25,998 nt of DNA from a virus. The translations under genes and the position numbers were made by a program. The stretch covers positions 1 to 25,998 of IMG/VR virus record IMGVR_UViG_3300025132_000254. One strand, given 5' to 3'. The notes under the pieces are model-generated. The model had not been told where the DNA came from. It saw only the letters and a program-made list of their open reading frames with translations, and searched no databases. The first letter of the stretch is position 1; each line of letters opens with the position of its first letter. Below are positions 1 through 9,648 of this stretch, one piece after another.

Positions 1-2
1 TT

Positions 3-227
3 AATGAAGAAGGAACAGACCCTAAATATATTGATTCGCTAACTAAGTTAGCAAAAGAAATTCGTGAGAGTCTAAAATATCTCATGGAGTTTAAGGGTAA
101 GTTAGTTCACAAGAGACAAGACACAATTATAGTTCATCAAATGCAAATTGTAAAGGAAGTTCTTGCACAAAACCATCCTGAAGTTTGGTTGGATGTTAGA
201 AATAAAATGCAGGAGAAGTTACAATGA
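3..227 (+). CDS. 3' end of an unknown gene (partial)
   Basis: An open frame runs from the window edge to a TGA at 225-227 and encodes about 74 residues. Its start lies upstream of the window. The visible part is helical and charged, with segments such as KLAKEIRESLKYLMEFKGK and a C-terminus rich in K, E and Q. The stop overlaps the next start as ATGA, the usual coupling in this gene cluster, which supports it being a real gene. Its place a few genes ahead of the large terminase, and its helical character, would fit a small terminase subunit. No DNA-binding motif can be seen in this fragment, so that is only a guess from position. Confidence 0.6.
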   Translation, partial: NEEGTDPKYIDSLTKLAKEIRESLKYLMEFKGKLVHKRQDTIIVHQMQIVKEVLAQNHPEVWLDVRNKMQEKLQ

Positions 228-1981
228 GTTGGACATCTGTATTAAAAAACGAAGATGAGAAAACAACTCAATCTAAGTTACCTAAAGAATTAATCCCTGA
301 AGGTGCTACTGTTGCTACAAGACCTATAGAAGAATGGTTCAAAGGAAAACCAAAGAAAACTAAACCTGTAGATAATACAAAAGGTACAACACAAACATCA
401 TTAGGAGATTTTGAAAAAGCAGAAAAACCTCCTGCTAAATATTGGGATAAGCAGATTAACATTCTAATGTTGTCAGATAATAAAGCAGGTATTGAACAAC
501 TTATTCAAGGTGTTAAAGATAATAGTACAGATAACAAAGGGTATGAATATAATAGAGAAGAAATATTACGAGCAGCAGGTCGTCAAATTAAACAAGCCGG
601 AGATGAAGATGAAAAAGAACTTGTTCAGATGATATTAGATGGGATACCGAAAAAAACTATGATAGATAAACCTGTTATGAAAAATAATATTCAATTAATA
701 TTAGATGGTAAACATGATGAAGCGTTAGAATATTTTGATGCTAACGAAAGACAACGGAGAGAACTTAAGGTATGGGATGAAAAGAACGAAAATAAATTAT
801 CTGAATATCTAAAAGATAAACCGGAACTTGCTGCACAATTAAAATTTAAACTTCCACAAAAGGAAGAAGATTTGAAAGTTAAAGTAGATGAAAGTAAATT
901 AACTCCTACATTTTTGGTAGAATATTTAACATTTTTATATAAAGTAGGAGAACCTAACATACCGTATATTCCTAAAAAATATTCAAAAATTATAGGTAAG
1001 AGAACAAACGCTGCATTAGAATGGATTATGGAAAATCCTAATTTTAACCCATCAAAGTTTCCGAAAATAGGAACAACAAAACAAAGCACACAACAAGAAG
1101 CAGTAATTAATATGTTAAGAAATAATATTTTTATTGATGAGGATTCAGAATTTATAGAAGATGCTGGAAAAAATGTTTCGGAAATAATACAAGACTTATG
1201 GGATGATTCTAATAATAGTCCTACTACATTTAGAAAATTAATATCAGAGCATCCAAATAATGTTGCTTTAGAAAATGAATTTAAATCTAGAATAAGTGGA
1301 GCAGAAAAAGTAGATTATAGTATTCCTAAAGAAGATTATGATGCATTAGTATCTGTAAAGGATGGTGATTTAAATGAAAAAGAACTTAAACTCTTAGAAA
1401 AATATTTTACTGATATAGATACATTTGAAGTATTAGGTTATTATGAACAATATAAATCTGAAATAAATCGTATGAAAGATAATCGTAGTGGAGGGATGAG
1501 AGCAGCCTCTATAGAGGATGGTAAAAAACTAATAAGATTATTTGGTAAACAAGGGGGTGCTAAGACTATTTCATTAGATACTGTTGATACAGATGAAGAT
1601 GCACTTGAATCTTATTTAGAATTAGCAAGAAAAACTGATGGTGCTAATATGTTTAAGTTAGATAATGTTAAAACACAATCAGCAACTCTTCCTAGTGTTA
1701 TACGTGTTTTAGGTAGAATTGAAATGGTAAGTTTAGGTGGAGCAGATAGTTTACCTAGATTAGTTAGAAAATATGGTAAAAATTCTACTGAGGAAAATGA
1801 AACTAAAGTACGAGAGGCATTGTCTCAATCAAACTATAATAAAATAAGAGAGGTTTTCTTAGAAACAATGAGGAAAAGTATTGTAGACTATATGGGTAGT
1901 GGAGACAAAAGTATACTACACGGTAAGAAGAAAGAAGAACCTTATAATTGGGTAAAAGCGAGGGTAGGAAATGACAATTAA
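224..1981 (+). CDS. Unknown 585-aa charged helical protein with N-terminal Trp motif
   Basis: I do not recognise the family. The 585-residue protein is rich in Lys, Glu and Asp, has no signal peptide or membrane segment, and looks predominantly helical. It opens with MSWTSVLKN, a member of the short Trp motif repeated on several small proteins at 10-12 kb. The motif is followed by a Lys/Thr/Pro-rich, probably disordered linker to about residue 75. The C-terminus reads EEPYNWVKARVGNDN. The ATG overlaps the previous stop (ATGA), and the 3' end overlaps the next gene by 11 nt, so it belongs to the packaging/head transcription unit. An internal virion or core protein is possible by analogy to its tag and position, but no enzymatic motif was found. 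Confidence 0.85.
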   Translation: MSWTSVLKNEDEKTTQSKLPKELIPEGATVATRPIEEWFKGKPKKTKPVDNTKGTTQTSLGDFEKAEKPPAKYWDKQINILMLSDNKAGIEQLIQGVKDNSTDNKGYEYNREEILRAAGRQIKQAGDEDEKELVQMILDGIPKKTMIDKPVMKNNIQLILDGKHDEALEYFDANERQRRELKVWDEKNENKLSEYLKDKPELAAQLKFKLPQKEEDLKVKVDESKLTPTFLVEYLTFLYKVGEPNIPYIPKKYSKIIGKRTNAALEWIMENPNFNPSKFPKIGTTKQSTQQEAVINMLRNNIFIDEDSEFIEDAGKNVSEIIQDLWDDSNNSPTTFRKLISEHPNNVALENEFKSRISGAEKVDYSIPKEDYDALVSVKDGDLNEKELKLLEKYFTDIDTFEVLGYYEQYKSEINRMKDNRSGGMRAASIEDGKKLIRLFGKQGGAKTISLDTVDTDEDALESYLELARKTDGANMFKLDNVKTQSATLPSVIRVLGRIEMVSLGGADSLPRLVRKYGKNSTEENETKVREALSQSNYNKIREVFLETMRKSIVDYMGSGDKSILHGKKKEEPYNWVKARVGNDN

Positions 1982-4655
1982 AAAAGAGAATATTGATGAA
2001 ATAAATAAGGTTCAAGTTTTTTCTACATTGCTAAAAGAAGGTATGAGTGGAGTTGTATCTTATCTAGGTAAAGTTAATGTTGCTCAAGAAGATATTAGAT
2101 TAACTGCTGATAAACTTAGAAAGAATTTTACAAAGGAAATGTTGTTCAATTTTCTAATAACAGATTCAGCAAGTAATAAAGAAGACACATCTGTATTACT
2201 AAGAAAAACCAAAGATGGATATACATTACAACCACATATTTTATCTGAAGCATTAGATAGTGAAGTACAACAAGTTCTAAATGATTACATGCGTAAAGAG
2301 TATCAAGGATTTAAGGCGATTAGACCGGAAGGTATGACAAGTAAAATGTTAAGATTTGTTATTTCACAGTTAAAAGAAAAAGAGGCTTTTGGTCGTCAAA
2401 CCAAAGAAACTCTTGCTGATGTAGAATCACAAGATAAAGAGTCTGCGATAGAAAGAGGAGAATCAGCCGGAATAAATAGAGTTCTAAGTAATTTTAAAAT
2501 GCGAGGGTCATCTACGAAATATAATTTAGAAAATGCAAAAGAGGCTATAAATAGAGGTATTAGTATGGTAACTACTTATACTAAACGTGAACTAAATGAA
2601 TGGAAGCGAACTTTAGAGGCTGCTCCAACACAAAACATGCGAAGTCTTCTTGAACCATTTTTACAAACGATTGATAGTAGACTTTCTAAAGATAGTACTG
2701 AATATGTCAAGGGTGTAGAATTAGATGCAGACATGTTAATAGGAAAATTAGATTTAAAATTTTTATCAAGAAGAGAAGATATCTACAAGTATTGGCAAGG
2801 TATTGATGAAAAGTTTGAAGATGTTGTAAATACTGTTAAAGAATTTAAACAAGGACTAAAAGAAATAGAAACTACTAATGATAAATTAAAAGAAGTAATT
2901 CAAGATTTTATAGAAATCGCAGATAGAGTAGAATCAAATGAAAATGAATATAAATATATTTTAGAATATGATGGTAAAACTATGAAAGATTGGGTAAAAG
3001 GTAGAGACAAAGTTCAAGTTTTGTTTGAAACATTTTTAGATAGTCTTGATAGAAAAGGTGCAGATGTAGAATTAGATAGACAAAGAGATGAACTTATTCA
3101 AGAGTTAGGGTTAGATTCTAGTGTATCCAATGAAGAATTAGGACTTGAAGGTCGTCAACTTGCTACTCGTACAAGTATGACAGATAAAGAAACAGGTGAA
3201 AAAAGAGAATTTATAGAAATGGATGCTATTCGTGCTAAAGAAGAAAATGTACAAGCATCTAGATTAGGTAAGAAATTAGGTAAATTACATGAAACAACTA
3301 AGGTTGACCCCTTGTTTTATTATGTATATGCAGGTGAAAATAAAAATAGAAATGAATATTCAGCATGGGCAGAGTGGCCTATTTTTAGTAAAGAAGTTAA
3401 GAGAATTAAGCAACAAATGAAAATATTGGGTACAAAGTTTGTTGTAGAGATAGATGATGAAATTGAAGACTATGTTAACAAACTAGGACAACAAGCAGTA
3501 GTAACAGGAATGAATAAATATTATCTTCCTGCTTCTGAAAGAATTTTAGATAGTGGAATTATACAAACAGAAGATAATGATAAAATTAATGAAATGGAAA
3601 ATCTAAAAAATATTGGTGAGTTTTTAGAAACAATTAGTAAATTTTTATCTAGTGGTGCAGATTTAGATAGACTTGCATCTCCTACTACAACAAGTGAAAA
3701 AGGTACACAAGCACAAGAAGCCCCACAAATGATTTCTGCTACATTTGGTCGAAAAGATAGACAAAATTTCTTAGCAGAAATTAAAGAATTATCAAATGAA
3801 CATGAAGCCATGATGCAAGCAATTATAGAATATTATATTACACCTATGACCTCTAGATTCAAACCATTCGATGATAAAATAGAATTTGCAAACAGTAGAT
3901 TAATTCAAATTTTAACTAATGCAGAAAATATACGAAAGGATAATTCTTTCTTTACTTTGTTAGCAATGGAAGCAGAATTTGGCTCTTTACTATTAGATGA
4001 AACAGAATTGGAAAAACTTGTAGTTGCTTTAGAATTTGTTACCACACCTGCTAATAAGGACTTTAAAGAATTAAGAAAACAATTAGATGGACTTCAGACA
4101 TTATCTGTGGAAATTTTAGGAGGACTTGGGGGTAATTTCAAAGAAGATTCTAAAGTTGAATTAGGTGCTTTCTTGAATAATATTATCACTAAAAATAAAC
4201 TAAATGATGTAACATGGAAGAATAAAAAAACAGAAGAGTGGAAGGAACTATACAATCCACAAAAAGTATATCCATTAGAAGGAATAGAATCACATTTAAG
4301 AAAAAATCAAAATGCATATTCTACAGATGAAAGATATAAAGCATTAATGAAAAGATTCTTTTCTGCTATAGATGATATGAATATAGTTAAATCTGAAGAA
4401 GAACTAAAACTTTTAGATGCTCATGACACTATTAGAAAAATGATGGATAAACCTGTATATTATAATACTTCAAAATTAGATAATTATAATCATGTTAATA
4501 CTGCTATTAGTATATTAAAAGAGGAATATCATGTAGATGTTTCCGTAAATGATATTGAACAAATTGTAACAAAAATAGATTCTATGGAAAATATAAGTAA
4601 GACACATGGCATTCCTGTAGAAAGTGTGTATTATCTAAAGGCTAATTTCAGGTGA
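1971..4655 (+). CDS. Unknown 894-aa helical protein
   Basis: This 894-residue protein is not recognised. It starts at the ATG inside the last 11 nt of the preceding gene, with the weakly Shine-Dalgarno-like GAGGGTAGGA just upstream, so it is probably translationally coupled. The sequence is almost entirely helix-forming and charged, with several likely coiled-coil stretches (for example around residues 280-330, KEFKQGLKEIETTNDKLKEV). No transmembrane segment, zinc motif or nucleotide-binding loop is visible. It lacks the Trp motif of its neighbour; its N-terminus (MTIKKENIDEINKVQ) shows no obvious tag. Its size and location directly before the acetyltransferase and terminase suggest a structural or ejected virion protein, but this is inference from context only. 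Confidence 0.85.
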   Translation: MTIKKENIDEINKVQVFSTLLKEGMSGVVSYLGKVNVAQEDIRLTADKLRKNFTKEMLFNFLITDSASNKEDTSVLLRKTKDGYTLQPHILSEALDSEVQQVLNDYMRKEYQGFKAIRPEGMTSKMLRFVISQLKEKEAFGRQTKETLADVESQDKESAIERGESAGINRVLSNFKMRGSSTKYNLENAKEAINRGISMVTTYTKRELNEWKRTLEAAPTQNMRSLLEPFLQTIDSRLSKDSTEYVKGVELDADMLIGKLDLKFLSRREDIYKYWQGIDEKFEDVVNTVKEFKQGLKEIETTNDKLKEVIQDFIEIADRVESNENEYKYILEYDGKTMKDWVKGRDKVQVLFETFLDSLDRKGADVELDRQRDELIQELGLDSSVSNEELGLEGRQLATRTSMTDKETGEKREFIEMDAIRAKEENVQASRLGKKLGKLHETTKVDPLFYYVYAGENKNRNEYSAWAEWPIFSKEVKRIKQQMKILGTKFVVEIDDEIEDYVNKLGQQAVVTGMNKYYLPASERILDSGIIQTEDNDKINEMENLKNIGEFLETISKFLSSGADLDRLASPTTTSEKGTQAQEAPQMISATFGRKDRQNFLAEIKELSNEHEAMMQAIIEYYITPMTSRFKPFDDKIEFANSRLIQILTNAENIRKDNSFFTLLAMEAEFGSLLLDETELEKLVVALEFVTTPANKDFKELRKQLDGLQTLSVEILGGLGGNFKEDSKVELGAFLNNIITKNKLNDVTWKNKKTEEWKELYNPQKVYPLEGIESHLRKNQNAYSTDERYKALMKRFFSAIDDMNIVKSEEELKLLDAHDTIRKMMDKPVYYNTSKLDNYNHVNTAISILKEEYHVDVSVNDIEQIVTKIDSMENISKTHGIPVESVYYLKANFR

Positions 4656-4659
4656 TATA

Positions 4660-5220
4660 ATGGCTGAATTTCAGATAAAAGGACCATTTCGTGAAAATGA
4701 AGTAGTGGATATTTTTGCAAAAGAAGGCATACAATATAAAACAAGAAATGAAAGATATAAACTTCTAAATGATACAATGTTCGAAAAAACCAATGGTGGT
4801 TATTGGATATCATTTAGTAAAGATAAACCTATTGCAGTACAAGGAATTGGTTTACATAATGGAATATATTTATTGTTAGGATTAGTTAGTCATGGTTCTG
4901 ATTATGCAGGTAAATTAGATACAAGTGATACAAGAGGTGCAGGTTCAGCAGTTAGTAATAAAGTAATAGAATTACACGGAGACAGACCAATAGTAGGAAT
5001 GGCTAAACCTGCGGGGAAAAAATTATTTTCTAAGGTTGGTTTCAAAGATATAGATATAGAAAATGGTAGTGTAGTAGGACAGGATGATATTCCCGAAGAC
5101 GTAAAAAATTTGATAGAATCAATATATGCTAAAGGAGTTATTCCTAATGAAGTTGCTCCTATAAGAAAACTGTATTTTAAACCTATATCTAATTGGTTTT
5201 ACATTATGCAGAGGAGATAA
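4660..5220 (+). CDS. GNAT-like N-acetyltransferase
   Basis: The 186-residue protein has the pattern of a compact GNAT acyltransferase. A beta strand with GIYLLLGLVS (residues 68-77) leads to the CoA-binding-type turn TRGAGSA (91-97) and a helix ending ELHG. The typical C-terminal GNAT signature follows, with A-K-P-A-G-K-K-L-F-S-K-V-G-F at 115-128. GNAT enzymes transfer an acyl group from acyl-CoA to an amine; the substrate here is unknown. The turn is a looser version of the canonical R/Q-x-x-G-x-G/A, so activity is not certain. The start is preceded by AGGTGAT with three bases before ATG. It sits one base ahead of the terminase gene, so it may modify a virion or packaging protein. Confidence 0.62.
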   Translation: MAEFQIKGPFRENEVVDIFAKEGIQYKTRNERYKLLNDTMFEKTNGGYWISFSKDKPIAVQGIGLHNGIYLLLGLVSHGSDYAGKLDTSDTRGAGSAVSNKVIELHGDRPIVGMAKPAGKKLFSKVGFKDIDIENGSVVGQDDIPEDVKNLIESIYAKGVIPNEVAPIRKLYFKPISNWFYIMQRR

Positions 5221-5221
5221 G

Positions 5222-6658
5222 ATGGAAGTTAGCGGTATAGATTTTATGTCTGATATGGACATGGAACTATCTAAAAATTCGTTTCCATATTTTTTTAAAA
5301 ATGTATTAGGATGGGATTTTGCTGAACATCAAGAAGAATGGTTTGGACTAATGAATAAAACACAAAGAAGTGTAATCATATGTTCTAGAGGGCATGGAAA
5401 GTCAGTCTTCATGCATAGTTGGGTTGTTTGGAATCTCATCTTCCAAGAGCCACCATATCAGATGCTATATATTTCATCTAACCAAAAACAGACTCTTGTA
5501 CATATGAGAGAAATAGATAGATATTTTAATCACCCTGCTCTTAAAAGATTTAAACCTACTAGAGGATGGGCTATCGGTAATATTCAATTAACAAATGGGA
5601 ATCAAATATTGGAACGTTCCGTTGGTTCACAGATTCGTGGTCTTCATCCTCAAGAAATTATTATTGACGACCCTTTGAAAGAATTTAGTTTATCTGCTAT
5701 TCAACGTGTTACAGATTGGTTTTTTGGAGACATGATACCAACACTACATCATACTGCTAAGTTAAGAATGATTGGTACACCCTTTACTTATACAGATATT
5801 TTTGCACAATTAGAAGAAAATGAGGCTTATACTGTAAATAAATATCCCTGTCTAAATTCATTAAATGAACCACTTTGGCCGGCAAGATGGGATTATGAAT
5901 CATTAATGCAAAGAAAAGCAGAAATAGGTTCTTTGAAATTTACAAGAGAATATCTTTGTGTTCCAATTTCTACAGGTACGGCACTGTTCAATCCTGAGTA
6001 TATAGAAAAATGTAAGAACAAAGATTACATTTTAAAGTTAGGAAATAGAAGAGAGAAAGGATATAGATATTATGTAGGTGTTGACCCTGCTATCTCAACT
6101 GATGGTGACTACAATGTAATCACAGTTTTAGAAGTAGATGAAAATCAAAATAAAACTATTGTTCATATTGATAGAGCGAAGAATGTAGAATTTAGAGAAA
6201 ATATAGAAAAAATTCGTATTGTTGGGAAGATATTTCAACCGGATAAAATATTCTACGAGACCAATACTTTTGCAAAAGCATTTACTCAAGAATTACGAAA
6301 TGTATCTGATTTAAATGTACATGATTTTAACACTACTAGAAGAAAGAAACAAGAGATTATTTTAAACTTACAAATGAATATAGAAAATCAAAAATTACAT
6401 TTTCCTTACGGTGATACTAATAGTAAGAAAATTACAAACATGTTAATAGAAGAATTATCTATGTTTAGTATAACAGAATCAGGTAGATTTGAGGGTGTTG
6501 GAGCACATGACGATTTGGTTATGAGTTTAGCATTAGCCAATGCTGCAAGTCAATCAGCAAATGAAACCTTTATCTTGTTAGATGACATGGATATATTCAA
6601 TTCGACCCAAAAGCCTGTTAACTTGATGGCAAGTGGAGTGACAGGGTTGAATCTTTGA
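5222..6658 (+). CDS. terL: Terminase large subunit (packaging ATPase and nuclease)
   Basis: This is the motor that cuts viral DNA and pumps it through the portal into the prohead. The 478 residues carry both expected domains. The ATPase shows Walker A SRGHGKS (55-61), Walker B IIIDD (146-150) and the coupling motif IGTP (184-187). The RNase H/RuvC-like nuclease has the first acidic residue in GVDPA (Asp288, with D294/D296 nearby), a second acid in IFYETN (Glu346) and the last in AHDDLVMSLA (Asp430/431). Length is typical for the family. It lies between the GNAT gene and the LAGLIDADG-like gene and precedes the portal, the usual terminase-portal order with one insertion. All key catalytic residues are present, so it should be active. 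Confidence 0.97.
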   Translation: MEVSGIDFMSDMDMELSKNSFPYFFKNVLGWDFAEHQEEWFGLMNKTQRSVIICSRGHGKSVFMHSWVVWNLIFQEPPYQMLYISSNQKQTLVHMREIDRYFNHPALKRFKPTRGWAIGNIQLTNGNQILERSVGSQIRGLHPQEIIIDDPLKEFSLSAIQRVTDWFFGDMIPTLHHTAKLRMIGTPFTYTDIFAQLEENEAYTVNKYPCLNSLNEPLWPARWDYESLMQRKAEIGSLKFTREYLCVPISTGTALFNPEYIEKCKNKDYILKLGNRREKGYRYYVGVDPAISTDGDYNVITVLEVDENQNKTIVHIDRAKNVEFRENIEKIRIVGKIFQPDKIFYETNTFAKAFTQELRNVSDLNVHDFNTTRRKKQEIILNLQMNIENQKLHFPYGDTNSKKITNMLIEELSMFSITESGRFEGVGAHDDLVMSLALANAASQSANETFILLDDMDIFNSTQKPVNLMASGVTGLNL

Positions 6659-6669
6659 GGTGTGTCTGA

Positions 6670-8007
6670 ATGAGTGAAAAAGGTAACAGACTTCGTGAAG
6701 CAGCAGACCTTGCTGACCAAGAACAAGAGTTAGTTGATAGACAGAAAGAAATAACTGACCAAATGAAAAAAAATTGGTTGAAGGAACAACGAGTTTCTAG
6801 TCATTTTGATGTGGAAAAAAGGTTTGCCGCAGAGTATCAACTATCATTATCAAAGGCTAGAAAAGAACTTTCTACTAATGTAAAAAAATTACAAGTAGAA
6901 GACAATGATGTACCATCTTTAATTAAACAACTTAGAAAATATAGAAGAACATTGAAGGGTGAAGAAAAAACAGCCATTACAAATTCAATTGATAATCTAA
7001 TAAAAGCCTATGCAGAACACTTAGATAATACAATAGAAAATGCTTATTGGATAAGTAAATATAAACCTCTTGTAAAAGAAATGACTTGTGATGAAGATAC
7101 ACTAATTAAATTATCATATGTTACAGATGAAATAACAAGAAGAGAAATGATAGATAGTTTGTGTAAATATTGGGAAGCAAAATTAGATAGACAAGGTTTA
7201 TCATTCAACAAAGATTATGCGAGATTATCTAAACAAATGGTTGTTAATAAAAAAGCATTCAAAAAATCTCTAAAAGATTACATGTTAGGGGTAAGTCCTA
7301 AAGATATTATTAAACAGGAAATACTGAAAGCAGTATGTGAAGAAAATGGTATATCTTCAAGGCAGATACATGAAAGACTTCCTTCAAATTTATTCAAAAA
7401 AACCTCTCCTTCTATTATTTCAAAAATGGCAACAAGTATGAATATTACAAATGTTGATGGTGCTTTCTACAAAATTCATGATGATATTAAAAAAGATATT
7501 TATGCATACACTGCTGCATTTATAGATTCAGATGGTTATATTACTATGGATAAAAATTACAATCCTAGAGTTGGTTTGATAGCCACAGGAGAAAGAGGTA
7601 AAGCATTCATGATGGAAATGCACAAATCATTAGGTTGTGGTAGATTACATTTAGACCAAAAATCTCCACAAGCAACAAGACCAGTAAATAGATTAAATTT
7701 TTATTCGGGTGATGACGTAGTTAAAATTTTAACAAAGTGTAGACCACACTTTAGAATGAAAGGAGCAAATGCAGATATTTTATTAGAGTTAATTCGTATG
7801 AAAAAATCATATAAAAAAGAAGATTGGTACACACAAAGAAAGGAAGAATTATTTCAACTTATGAAATATGAAAACCACAAGGACCACGTAGGATATGATT
7901 TTTCTCAATATGGAATAGACCCTACAACTGTAGCCAAATTACATAACAATTGTAAAATGTCTTTAATGGATAAGTTAGACTACGAAAACATACAAAAGGA
8001 GAACTGA
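6670..8007 (+). CDS. LAGLIDADG-like domain protein between terminase and portal
   Basis: The first ~205 residues are helical and charged. Residues ~210-270 resemble a winged helix (EILKAVCEENGISSRQIHERL). From ~275 a single LAGLIDADG-type unit follows: AYTAAFIDSDGYITM (279-293, acidic Asp288), then LGCGRLH (~321-327), and a late helix ILTKCRPHFRMKGANADILL. This matches the second half of a LAGLIDADG homing-endonuclease unit, where the final helix typically reads L-x-P-x-L-x-x-K-x-x-x-A. With one motif the protein would act as a homodimer. It is a freestanding gene between terminase and portal, preceded by GAGGTG. It could be a mobile endonuclease lodged in the packaging genes, or a domesticated DNA-binding protein used in packaging. 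The LAGLIDADG call is by motif only; the N-terminal half is unrecognised. Confidence 0.68.
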   Translation: MSEKGNRLREAADLADQEQELVDRQKEITDQMKKNWLKEQRVSSHFDVEKRFAAEYQLSLSKARKELSTNVKKLQVEDNDVPSLIKQLRKYRRTLKGEEKTAITNSIDNLIKAYAEHLDNTIENAYWISKYKPLVKEMTCDEDTLIKLSYVTDEITRREMIDSLCKYWEAKLDRQGLSFNKDYARLSKQMVVNKKAFKKSLKDYMLGVSPKDIIKQEILKAVCEENGISSRQIHERLPSNLFKKTSPSIISKMATSMNITNVDGAFYKIHDDIKKDIYAYTAAFIDSDGYITMDKNYNPRVGLIATGERGKAFMMEMHKSLGCGRLHLDQKSPQATRPVNRLNFYSGDDVVKILTKCRPHFRMKGANADILLELIRMKKSYKKEDWYTQRKEELFQLMKYENHKDHVGYDFSQYGIDPTTVAKLHNNCKMSLMDKLDYENIQKEN

Positions 8008-8011
8008 ACAC

Positions 8012-9637
8012 ATGGTAGAAGAACAACGTACTTTTAGTATTAGAAATTTATTTAGGAGAACTACTCCAAAACCCGCAGACAGACAAGTATACAATATGGG
8101 TATTCAAGAAAGAAATAGTTCATATCTATTAACATCACCAATTATATATCATCTTGCACATAATTCTACAGTAGTAAGAACTTGCACTACTCAACTAAAA
8201 CAAGAAGTATTTAGAAGAGGATATACATGGGAAGAATCATTTCTAAGAAAATGTACAGAATGTGGCAAAGAACATAAAAGTCCTGTTTCTAAATGTAGTA
8301 ATTGTGGTTCTATAAATTTAGAAAAAGCAGATGAAAATCAATTAAAATATGCTAAGAGTTTATTGGGAGGATATGTAAACAAGGCAGAGCAAATGTTCAT
8401 TGATGTTCTAAAAGAAATGGAAGATGACCTTAACATTATGGATGATGCTTATCTTGTAATGGTTAAAGAATACTTTATGGATAATAATGGTGATATTCGT
8501 ATGCATAGAATCAAAGAAATATATCGTGGCGACCCCGTAACTATGCATATTTATTCAAATGAATTAGGAGAAAGAGGTGTTGACGGATATACTTGTTTAA
8601 GACATAGAACTATGTTAGCAACGAATCCTAGTGATATGTGTGAAACATGTGGTTGTGAATTACATCCGGTACATTATGTTAATAGAGTAAACGGTGATGA
8701 ACAATATTTTGTTAAAGGTGAAGTATTGCATTTCAGTAAATATTCTCCTTCAAGACTATATGGTATGTCTCCAATAATTACATTGTGGAATCAAGTTACT
8801 ACATTAACTGCAATGGAAAACTATGTCAATTCTTCTTATACAAAGGCAAGAATGCCAAAAGGATTGTTAGCCGTACAAACTAGAAATATGGATTCTATGA
8901 GGTCTTTTTGGAGAAGTGTAAAAGAGAAAATGGAAACAGACCCACACTTTATTCCTGTTATGGGTATTGAATCTGAAAATGGTAAAGGTTCTATTGAATG
9001 GGTTAAATTTATGGATAGTCTAAAAGAAATGGATTATATACAAGTTAAAGAAGACTTACGTGACAGAATATCTGCCTTTTATGGAGTAAGTAAAATCTTT
9101 ATGTCTGATAACTCTGCAAGTGGAGGTTTGAATAATGAAGGTATGCAAATACTTGTTACTAATCGTGCAGTAGAAATGGCACAAACAGTATGGAATAATT
9201 ATGTATTTCCTTTTATTACTAAAGAATTTGGTATAACAGATTGGGAACTAAAATTACCTCCTTCTGAAGAAGAAGATGAAATCGCTAAATTACGAAAAAG
9301 AGAGATAGAAGTTAATGTTGCTGCATCAATTAAGAACTTAGGATTTGAAGTTAATATGGATGATGAAGGTAGATTTACTTTTGTTAAACCTCCTCCACCT
9401 CCTCAAGAACAAGGACCAGTTGAAGAAGAAATGGTAGAAACAGACCCTTACGCAGGAACTAATATTGATGCTAGTCAAATGGGTCAAATGATGGAAGCAG
9501 GTATGGGAACACCTACACCACAAGAGAATCCAAACCCCACAAAGAATAAGGCTCGTAATAGTGTCGGGCCTGATAAGAGATTTAGTGGACTACCTGCTGA
9601 AGCAGGAAATAGGAATGTAGACAGAAGAACAGAATAG
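8012..9637 (+). CDS. Portal protein with two zinc-binding insertions
   Basis: The dodecameric portal forms the DNA channel at the head vertex. This 541-aa protein has the expected order: an N-terminal segment with TSPIIYHLAHNSTVVRTC, a middle region with GEVLHFSKYSPSRLYGMSPI (about 237-256), the stem/crown region with FYGVSKIFM, and a disordered Pro/Gln/Asn-rich tail from about residue 455. Two likely zinc sites interrupt the front half: CTEC...CSNC (Cys81, 84, 95, 98) and CLRH...CETC (Cys195, His198, Cys210, Cys213). Zinc ribbons are uncommon in bacterial phage portals and could stabilise the portal or bind a partner. It starts four bases after the previous stop, with AAAAGGAG as ribosome site, and follows terminase closely, as expected. 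Confidence 0.9.
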   Translation: MVEEQRTFSIRNLFRRTTPKPADRQVYNMGIQERNSSYLLTSPIIYHLAHNSTVVRTCTTQLKQEVFRRGYTWEESFLRKCTECGKEHKSPVSKCSNCGSINLEKADENQLKYAKSLLGGYVNKAEQMFIDVLKEMEDDLNIMDDAYLVMVKEYFMDNNGDIRMHRIKEIYRGDPVTMHIYSNELGERGVDGYTCLRHRTMLATNPSDMCETCGCELHPVHYVNRVNGDEQYFVKGEVLHFSKYSPSRLYGMSPIITLWNQVTTLTAMENYVNSSYTKARMPKGLLAVQTRNMDSMRSFWRSVKEKMETDPHFIPVMGIESENGKGSIEWVKFMDSLKEMDYIQVKEDLRDRISAFYGVSKIFMSDNSASGGLNNEGMQILVTNRAVEMAQTVWNNYVFPFITKEFGITDWELKLPPSEEEDEIAKLRKREIEVNVAASIKNLGFEVNMDDEGRFTFVKPPPPPQEQGPVEEEMVETDPYAGTNIDASQMGQMMEAGMGTPTPQENPNPTKNKARNSVGPDKRFSGLPAEAGNRNVDRRTE

Positions 9638-9648
9638 GTGAAATATAT

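Noticed and set aside
268-1089. Open frames on the - strand (64 and 132 aa), like many others antisense to real genes
   Set aside because: They lie entirely inside a convincing + strand gene, lack ribosome sites, and have Ser/Leu/Phe-rich composition typical of the reverse of Lys/Glu-rich genes.
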